A stretch of DNA of 7,232 nt from Thermoplasmata archaeon (GTDB lineage: Archaea; Thermoplasmatota; Thermoplasmata; Thermoplasmatales; Thermoplasmataceae). Positions 1 to 4,342 of the stretch are shown one piece after another. The stretch's first letter is position 1. Each line of letters opens with the position of its first letter. Under the pieces are notes generated by a model. The model was given only the letters and a program-made list of their open reading frames with translations. It did not search any database and was not told where the DNA came from. The stretch is taken from NCBI GenBank assembly GCA_021826765.1, contig JAKAYK010000045.1, forward strand, positions 1 to 7,232, read 5' to 3'. The position numbers and the translations under genes were made by a program.

Positions 1-246
1 ACCTTCACCAGTATGGTGGGAGGGGTTCTCAAGTACACATTTCACGTTTGGATAGTCTCCGAAGAAAGTGGTGGATTAGGATCCTCCAAGGAACTTTTTA
101 AGGCAATGCTTGCACATTGTCCACTCGAACCGATCTCAAATGAGGAATTCGAAAGCAAGATTGCCAAACTGCGTTCAGGCATAAAAGAGATGCTCCCCGG
201 AATATCTCTGCAGGGGCTTGAGAACAACCTATGGAACAGCCTGTGA
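1..246 (+). CDS. C-terminal part of an unidentified protein (5' end outside window)
   Basis: The frame is open from the window edge (Thr-Phe-Thr-Ser before the first Met at 13) to a TGA at 244-246, giving 81 residues. The true start therefore probably lies to the left, although the ATG at 13 cannot be excluded; no clear ribosome binding site precedes it. The peptide begins with a short hydrophobic/aromatic stretch (KYTFHVWIV), continues with a Gly/Ser-rich turn, and ends in a mostly helical, charged tail finishing NNLWNSL. It has one cysteine, no recognisable catalytic motif and no transmembrane helix. I do not recognise the family. A transposase tail or the end of an ordinary housekeeping protein are both possible. 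Codon choice is compatible with real coding sequence, but its only arginine codon is CGT, whereas the neighbours mostly use AGG/AGA; one codon is too little to argue for transfer. It is followed by the long non-coding gap, so it is not in an operon with FEN1. Confidence 0.45.
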   Translation, partial: TFTSMVGGVLKYTFHVWIVSEESGGLGSSKELFKAMLAHCPLEPISNEEFESKIAKLRSGIKEMLPGISLQGLENNLWNSL

Positions 247-346
247 TTTGGTTTTGAATTCGGTCGTACTCTAAAAACGCCATTTTCTTTACTGTCCTTA
301 CTAAATTCTATCTAATCCATAATATTGTGGAAAGTATCTGGAAAAC

Positions 347-352
347 TTTTTT
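347..352 (+). terminator. Candidate U-tract terminator of the left-hand gene
   Basis: A run of six T lies about 100 nt after the stop codon of the partial left-hand frame. A second, interrupted T-rich stretch (CATTTTCTTT) lies closer, at 281-290. Archaeal RNA polymerase can terminate at U-tracts without a hairpin. Such tracts are common in AT-rich DNA, so this is only a candidate. Confidence 0.25.
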
Positions 353-638
353 AAAGCCTATTTACAACTGTTCAGATTTCCGGGTAAATCCGATTACAGA
401 ATTGTTAGGAATCCTTGACAAAAATTCGACTATGCAAGCGAGTTATAATATACAAAATGGATACGCTTTTTGATATGTTAATATTTTTAAAATTTACCTT
501 CAGTGATATATTATCATTAATTTTTACTTCTTCAATGTTTTTAATCAATATTAAAGGAGAGATAATCGAATATTAACTTAAAAGATTAACCGAATACTGT
601 CAGGCTCTTTAAAATTATGGGGGATGTGTCCTAGTTCA

Positions 639-656
639 ATTGTTCACCACAACAAT
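639..656. repeat. Short inverted repeat, 6-bp stem and 6-nt loop
   Basis: ATTGTT and AACAAT are exact reverse complements separated by CACCAC. The stem is AT-rich and would be weak as an RNA hairpin at high temperature, so a structural role is doubtful. It lies in the gap before FEN1. Confidence 0.2.
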
Positions 657-682
657 AAGTAATAAATAACTTCATAGAAAAA

Positions 683-697
683 TACTTTCTGAAAGTA
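683..697. repeat. Perfect 7-bp palindrome with 1-bp centre (operator-like)
   Basis: TACTTTC and GAAAGTA form exact inverted repeats around a single T. A one-base loop is too tight for a good RNA hairpin, so the shape fits the binding site of a dimeric DNA-binding protein better. It lies 34 bp before the first and 62 bp before the second TATA-like box ahead of FEN1, a place where an archaeal activator or repressor might act. A palindrome of this size can also arise by chance in AT-rich DNA. Confidence 0.3.
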
Positions 698-758
698 CAT
701 CCCGATAAAAAATATCTCTGCATGTAAGAATATTTATTTAAATAGCAAAGATGCATAA

Positions 759-768
759 ATTATTTAAA
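759..768 (+). promoter_or_regulatory. TATA box of the FEN1 gene, spacing fits a near-leaderless transcript
   Basis: ATTATTTAAA is centred about 27 bp before the FEN1 ATG. Archaeal TATA boxes sit about 26 bp before the transcription start, so the transcript would begin at or next to the start codon. The A-rich stretch just before it (near 755-758) could serve as the TFB recognition element. A second TATA-like box, TATTTATTTAAATA at 731-744, would instead give a leader of about 25 nt. In that case the GTGATC at 784-789, which resembles the 3' half of the archaeal Shine-Dalgarno consensus but almost touches the ATG, would be of little use. No GGAGG-type site is present. Confidence 0.5.
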
Positions 769-790
769 GTCCCATAACTCTTGTGATCAT

Positions 791-1810
791 ATGGGAGTAA
801 ATCTGGACCCTGTTCTGGTGAAACATAAGACAGCTATCAAAGATTTTTCCGGAAACATGGTTTCTGTGGATGCATACAACATGCTTTACCAGTTCCTAAG
901 TGGAATCAGACAACATGATGGCACACCACTTATGGATTCTTCAGGAAATATCACCTCACACCTTAGTGGTTTATTCTACCGTACAGTTGCTCTTATGGAG
1001 GAAGGATTGAAGCCAGTTTATGTATTTGATGGCAAACCATCTCCACTGAAACTCAGGACAATCCAGGAAAGGAGGCTCGCAAGGGAAAAAACTGAAATGG
1101 ATCTGGAAACAGCCATTGCAGAACAGGATCTGGAGAGAGTAGCCCGGTTAAAAAGATCCATAAACAGGATAACAAGAGATATGATAGATGAGGGCAAGAT
1201 TCTTCTTGAGGCTATGGGACTGCCCTTTGTTCAGGCCCCTTCCGAAGGAGAGGCACAGGCCTCTGTGATGTCTGCAGAATCTCAGGTACAGGCTGTAATT
1301 TCCCAGGATTATGACTGCATGCTCTTCGGTGCAAGGAAGGTCTTGAGAAACTTCACCATATACGGAAGGAGAAGAGTCTCGAGCAGGAATATCTATGTTT
1401 CAGTGGATCCAGAATATATTGATCTTCAGGAGAATCTTCAGAACATGGGCATAAGCAGGGAACAGCTCATAGATATGGCCATACTCATAGGAACAGACTT
1501 CAATGATGGCATCAGGGGAATAGGACCAAAATCAGCACTCACGTATGTGAAAAAATATGGAAACATCCATGGTGTGATTAGAGAAAAGAAACTTGAAATT
1601 CCTGATCTGGACATGGTTAGAGAAATATTCCTGAAACCGGATGTGGTTCATGATCCAAAGGTATCATTCAGCATGCCTGACGATGATAAAATCATCTCAA
1701 TTCTGGTGGAAAAGCATAATTTCTCTGAGAACAGGGTAAGGCCGTACATTGAAAAACTGAAATTGTTCATGGAAAAAGGAACCCAGTCCAGCCTGGATTC
1801 ATTTTTCTGA
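791..1810 (+). CDS. fen: Flap endonuclease 1 (FEN1/XPG family), PCNA-binding
   Basis: FEN1 is a structure-specific 5' nuclease that removes 5' flaps during Okazaki-fragment maturation and long-patch base excision repair. The protein has 339 residues, normal for the archaeal family. It starts MGVNLDPV, so the N-terminal Gly-Val that packs into the active site is present and supports this ATG. Metal-binding acids are all visible: D27 (VDAYN), D80 (VFDGKP), E152 and E154 (PSEGEA), D173 and D175 (QDYD) and D236 (GTDFNDG). The stretch around residues 82-135, rich in Arg, Lys and Glu, is the helical arch/clamp. The GIRGIGPKSAL segment after D236 is the helix-two-turn-helix that binds duplex DNA. 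The C-terminus QSSLDSFF (332-339) is a textbook PIP box for the sliding clamp. The gene stands alone behind its own TATA-like box and converges on TyrRS, overlapping its end by 12 nt. I see nothing odd in the protein. Confidence 0.97.
   Translation: MGVNLDPVLVKHKTAIKDFSGNMVSVDAYNMLYQFLSGIRQHDGTPLMDSSGNITSHLSGLFYRTVALMEEGLKPVYVFDGKPSPLKLRTIQERRLAREKTEMDLETAIAEQDLERVARLKRSINRITRDMIDEGKILLEAMGLPFVQAPSEGEAQASVMSAESQVQAVISQDYDCMLFGARKVLRNFTIYGRRRVSSRNIYVSVDPEYIDLQENLQNMGISREQLIDMAILIGTDFNDGIRGIGPKSALTYVKKYGNIHGVIREKKLEIPDLDMVREIFLKPDVVHDPKVSFSMPDDDKIISILVEKHNFSENRVRPYIEKLKLFMEKGTQSSLDSFF
1751..1778 (-). terminator. Candidate U-tracts ending the smc-scpA-tyrS transcript inside FEN1
   Basis: On the minus strand two runs of five T occur about 22 and 43 nt after the TyrRS stop (1773-1777 and 1752-1756). 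They lie within the 3' end of the convergent FEN1 gene. Since no intergenic space exists here, termination must occur inside the opposing gene, and these are the nearest U-tracts. The reciprocal FEN1 transcript has a T5 at 1802-1806, just before its own stop. This is a candidate only. Confidence 0.25.
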
Positions 1811-2779
1811 ACTGAGCTTCTCCAGCGGTTTCATGATCCTGGACAGTGATTCAACCACTGCATTCTTCATGTCCATAGGGTGTATCTGGCCTGTGCTGTA
1901 TACCTGTTCCAGTTCATTTCCTGAAGTGAAGCTTACTGGCCCCCCTTTCTTCTCTGGCCTGTCAATGGTTATGATTCCCTCATGGGGCAGGATGATCATG
2001 GTGGCAAGCTGCACAATTGGATTCCCTACCGATTCGCCCTGAGGGCAGAATGCTCCCCTTATCTTTCTGGAAACATCCTCCGGCTTATCTGTGACCAGTA
2101 TGGAGCCATCAGGATCGCTTTTGGACATCTTGGCAAAGTTGTCCATCCTTCCTGAACCCTTAAGACTTCCAATGAGAGGCGTATGAAGAGATACAACCTT
2201 CTTCCTTCCCTGTTTCTCTGCAATATCCCTTGCAAGCATATGTGCATGCCTCTGATCCATTCCACCCATTGCAATATCCAGATCCATCATGAATATGTCA
2301 TTTGCCTGCATTATAGGATAGATATATTTGCTGAAGTCTGAATCTGCATCATTCTCAGTTCTACCCATTATGGGAAGGGCTCGCTTGATCCTCTGAAGAG
2401 TGGTTGCCTTGGCTGTCCTGATCAGGCTCTGCAGATACCCCTCTCTGGATATCAGATCAGAGGCCCAGAGGAAATTCACGCTGGAATCCTTAAGAACAAT
2501 TTCAAAAGAACGCTTGAGCAATTCCCCGCTTTCTCTTATTCTGTCTATGTCTCCCCCGAGTTTGTCATTTATCAGTGCATGCCAGTCAGCAAGGAGTATT
2601 TCCATCTTCACGCCTGCCTTCGCCAGGGCCCTGATCCTTTCTCCCGTAACCATTACCTGTGCAATATGCGGTATTCCTGAAGGTTCAAAACCAATATATC
2701 CCCTGCATCCAGGTTCAAGTGCATTGAAATCTTCCACTGTTATAATTTCCTGAAAGAGGTTCTGATCGATCTGGAGCAT
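1799..2779 (-). CDS. tyrS: Tyrosyl-tRNA synthetase, archaeal/eukaryotic type
   Basis: This class I enzyme charges tRNA-Tyr with tyrosine in the cytoplasm. At 326 residues it is the compact archaeal form without the bacterial S4 tail domain. The substrate pocket known from the Methanocaldococcus enzyme is conserved: Y28 (in YIGFEPSG), Y154 and Q158 (YPIMQ), D161 and Q176 (GGMDQR). These residues also argue against the related TrpRS. The HIGH motif reads HIAQ (38-41), a departure also seen in loosened form in eukaryotic TyrRS (HVAY). The second ATP-binding motif is a canonical KMSKS (217-221). The C-terminal part (IRGAFCPQG, NPIVQLAT, QIHPMDMKNAV) matches the archaeal anticodon-side helical domain. 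It starts 16 nt after the Cas4-like gene and is probably read from the same transcript, although an AT-rich TTTTATAAG just before the ATG leaves an internal promoter possible. A GGATC abuts the ATG; no strong Shine-Dalgarno site is seen. Confidence 0.95.
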   Translation of the reverse strand: MLQIDQNLFQEIITVEDFNALEPGCRGYIGFEPSGIPHIAQVMVTGERIRALAKAGVKMEILLADWHALINDKLGGDIDRIRESGELLKRSFEIVLKDSSVNFLWASDLISREGYLQSLIRTAKATTLQRIKRALPIMGRTENDADSDFSKYIYPIMQANDIFMMDLDIAMGGMDQRHAHMLARDIAEKQGRKKVVSLHTPLIGSLKGSGRMDNFAKMSKSDPDGSILVTDKPEDVSRKIRGAFCPQGESVGNPIVQLATMIILPHEGIITIDRPEKKGGPVSFTSGNELEQVYSTGQIHPMDMKNAVVESLSRIMKPLEKLSSEK

Positions 2780-2795
2780 GATCCGCTTATAAAAT

Positions 2796-3314
2796 CTAAT
2801 CTATTAATCTTTGCATGCAGCCGCTGGCATAGGGGCAGTTCATGCACCTTGCAGGATCGTCATGATTGCGTGTGGGAAGGCTGCTTGTTCTTGACATCTC
2901 ATCCAGCCTGGAAAGTACAGCATTCTTCAGTGTGAGTGAATTTGCCACCCTGTATTTAGAATCTGTGTATGTCAGAACACCATACCTGACAAACATGCCA
3001 GGATACAATTCAGGAAGTATCAGGAAATAAACTCCCATCTGGATCATGTGGGACATCTTTGGGCCATCTGAAGCCTGCATTTCCCTGAACATCATAGGAA
3101 TGACCGAATCTACAGTTCCTATGATCCTGTCCGGTGTTCCTGAAATTCCGAATCTGCGTGAATAGATCGTTCTCCTCTCCATGAGCACATTTCCCATCAT
3201 CAGTGTTTCATCAGACATCTGTGTATAGACATCCTCCCTGTTCCTTCTCAGAGATATCAGAGGAATTAGAAAGAAGAGAAACCTCATTTCATAAAAAATA
3301 TTCAATGCTGACAT
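2796..3314 (-). CDS. Cas4-like PD-(D/E)XK domain protein, C-terminal half of a split membrane Cas4 homologue
   Basis: The 172 residues carry most of a Cas4/RecB-like nuclease fold but not its N-terminal cysteine region, which is encoded by the preceding gene. A hydrophobic segment at about 11-22 (RFLFFLIPLISL) is followed by RRNRE, suggesting a membrane segment with the rest in the cytoplasm. TIYSRRFGISGTPD (49-62) matches the strand pair that ends in the catalytic Asp, D62. HMIQMGVYFLI with H89, Q92 and Y96 matches the Cas4 QxxxY region. C157, C160 and C166 in CMNCPYASGC form the C-terminal cysteine cluster. The expected P-x-E-x-K strand instead reads IPMMFRE (72-78), so M75 and R77 replace Glu and Lys; the nuclease is probably inactive. 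It starts one base after the previous stop (TGA-C-ATG) without its own Shine-Dalgarno site, indicating reinitiation; Met10 is an alternative start. A role in CRISPR adaptation is unsupported: no array or cas genes are nearby. Confidence 0.7.
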   Translation of the reverse strand: MSALNIFYEMRFLFFLIPLISLRRNREDVYTQMSDETLMMGNVLMERRTIYSRRFGISGTPDRIIGTVDSVIPMMFREMQASDGPKMSHMIQMGVYFLILPELYPGMFVRYGVLTYTDSKYRVANSLTLKNAVLSRLDEMSRTSSLPTRNHDDPARCMNCPYASGCMQRLID

Positions 3315-3315
3315 G

Positions 3316-3603
3316 TCAGAAGAAGATCAGTGCAATCATGATCACTATGCCTATCACTGCTGCTATGATTGAGATCGAAATTTCAGATGCCCTTTTGGAA
3401 GGCATTCTGCCATAACTTCCCGGTGGAGGCATTGATGTGTACCCATACTGGTTGTATGGCATCGTTCCCCTCCTTTCCCTGAACCTTATGTCATTCCTTG
3501 AAAAAAACCATGAAACGTTGCAGAAGTTGAACTCTGCAATCTCGCTGTCACTAACAAACTGGTCAGGTCTGTTGGTCTGATTTTCTGATTCTGATCGATT
3601 CAT
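3316..3603 (-). CDS. Small membrane protein, N-terminal half of a split Cas4-like protein
   Basis: The 95-residue product has three parts. Residues 17-46 (VSDSEIAEFNFCNVSWFFSR onward) resemble the start of Cas4 proteins, where a helix and a conserved Cys, here C28, supply the first ligand of the metal cluster. Residues 47-70 form a linker rich in Tyr, Pro and Gly. Residues 75-95 form one very hydrophobic helix (ISIIAAVIGIVIMIALIFF) running to the stop. There is no histidine anywhere, so the His that binds metal in active Cas4 nucleases is missing. It starts inside the end of scpA, overlapping it by 41 nt, behind a near-ideal Shine-Dalgarno GGAGGTG at 3608-3614 with a 4-nt gap; no later ATG or GTG occurs in frame before the Cys. 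The next gene begins one base after its stop and supplies the remaining Cas4 features. On its own it would be called a hypothetical membrane protein; the Cas4 link is inference from the pair. Confidence 0.65.
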   Translation of the reverse strand: MNRSESENQTNRPDQFVSDSEIAEFNFCNVSWFFSRNDIRFRERRGTMPYNQYGYTSMPPPGSYGRMPSKRASEISISIIAAVIGIVIMIALIFF

Positions 3604-4342
3604 ATGACACCTCCTGATCCATATTTATCATACCTCTTCTCTGAAGATACATGCAGTACAGGAAAAATTTTATCTTTTCCTCTTTAAGGTCACCCCAGAC
3701 ATCCTCCATCATGAACTCTTCCTCCGTGAGATTCATGATGTTTCTTGCAACATCCTCAAGATCCTTTTCAGGTTCCTCCATGTTCAGGACAGAAAGAATA
3801 TTTTCAACAGTGCTTGCTGTATGAAGCATCTCGGGCCTCTTCCTTACAAACTGGGACCTTTCTGTTTCCCTCATCACTTCTATGAGCTCTACAAGCATTA
3901 CCTTCCTTGTCTCGTGATGGAATATAGGGGGGTGTATTTTCTCCCATTGAACCTTTTCCTCATCATCAGCCATAACCTCAGATATTTCAACCATCTCATC
4001 GGATTCTATTTCTTCATGATTATTTCCTGCTTCAAAACTTCTTAAAAGCTCCTCAGACTGCAGATGGACGATGACCCATGACCTCATGATGATATATCCT
4101 GCCTCAGGCAGTGTGACATAACCCATTTTAACTAATTTTCCTATAATTCTTGAAAATTCGATAACATTGATCTTCCATGGATCAATATCGTTGGAAATAC
4201 ATGCCTCCATTATTTCCTTAATCTTCCTGTCATCACTCTCTTCCGTGATGTCTATGTTCTCATAATACATGTAATTCAATCCGAGAACTGACGCCTGTGT
4301 TATGAGTGTTTTCTTGAGTTCATAAAGCTCCCCATTGATCAT
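3563..4342 (-). CDS. scpA: Segregation and condensation protein A (kleisin)
   Basis: ScpA is the kleisin that bridges the two heads of the SMC dimer and so closes the DNA-entrapping ring of the archaeal condensin-like complex. The 259-residue protein has the archaeal ScpA layout. The N-terminal helical domain includes NDIDPWKINVIEFSRII (51-67) and LPEAGYIIMRSWVIVHLQSE (78-97). An acidic linker (about 105-132) comes next, then the archaeal signature IHPPIFHHETRKVMLVELIE (136-155). The C-terminal winged helix (about 207-253, EEFMMEDVWGDLKEEKIKFF onward) contacts the SMC head. Its ATG overlaps the smc stop in ATGA, and AAGGTG (4350-4355), 7 nt upstream inside smc, is a good ribosome binding site, so the two partners are translationally coupled. 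ScpB, the usual third subunit, is not encoded in the window; the next gene is Cas4-like instead. Confidence 0.92.
   Translation of the reverse strand: MINGELYELKKTLITQASVLGLNYMYYENIDITEESDDRKIKEIMEACISNDIDPWKINVIEFSRIIGKLVKMGYVTLPEAGYIIMRSWVIVHLQSEELLRSFEAGNNHEEIESDEMVEISEVMADDEEKVQWEKIHPPIFHHETRKVMLVELIEVMRETERSQFVRKRPEMLHTASTVENILSVLNMEEPEKDLEDVARNIMNLTEEEFMMEDVWGDLKEEKIKFFLYCMYLQRRGMINMDQEVSYESIRIRKSDQQT
3608..3614 (-). promoter_or_regulatory. Strong Shine-Dalgarno site inside scpA for the split Cas4-like gene
   Basis: GGAGGTG on the minus strand, 4 nt before the ATG at 3603, is an almost full match to the archaeal anti-Shine-Dalgarno sequence. It is encoded within the ScpA codons for Gln-Glu-Val. 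It fixes the start of the 95-residue protein and shows that this gene is likely translated efficiently, arguing against a decaying remnant. Confidence 0.75.

Larger units (their letters stand above)
247..790. other. AT-rich 544-bp intergenic region without a convincing gene
   Basis: No reading frame of useful length or with a good ribosome binding site is present on either strand, and I see no tRNA-like cloverleaf, CRISPR repeat or insertion-sequence terminal repeat. It is clearly more AT-rich than the flanking genes. It contains T-tracts near 283-290 and 347-352 that could end transcription of the left-hand gene, several TATA-like stretches (441-452, 731-744, 759-768), a near-palindrome at 317-330, a 6-bp stem/6-nt loop inverted repeat at 639-656, and a perfect 7-bp palindrome at 683-697. 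In a window where all other genes overlap or lie within 16 nt of each other, this gap is conspicuous and may hold an unrecognised small RNA, a regulatory region for FEN1, or a decayed element. Confidence 0.7.

Noticed and set aside
620..655. A tRNA-like stretch with a TTCAAT motif resembling a T-arm
   Set aside because: No acceptor, D or anticodon stems can be paired around it.
617..662. Tiny frames beginning at ATG 617 and ATG 624 behind a G-run
   Set aside because: They encode only 5 and 12 residues, have no recognisable content and sit in AT-rich non-coding DNA.
2796..3603. CRISPR-Cas adaptation locus suggested by the Cas4 similarity
   Set aside because: No repeat-spacer array and no cas1, cas2 or effector gene is present, the protein belongs to a membrane-type branch, and its E-x-K residues appear lost.
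2796..3603. Plain pseudogene explanation for the two half-genes
   Set aside because: Each half keeps conserved motifs, the first has a near-ideal ribosome binding site, and the break falls in a loop with a stop-start junction. The option remains open until relatives are compared.
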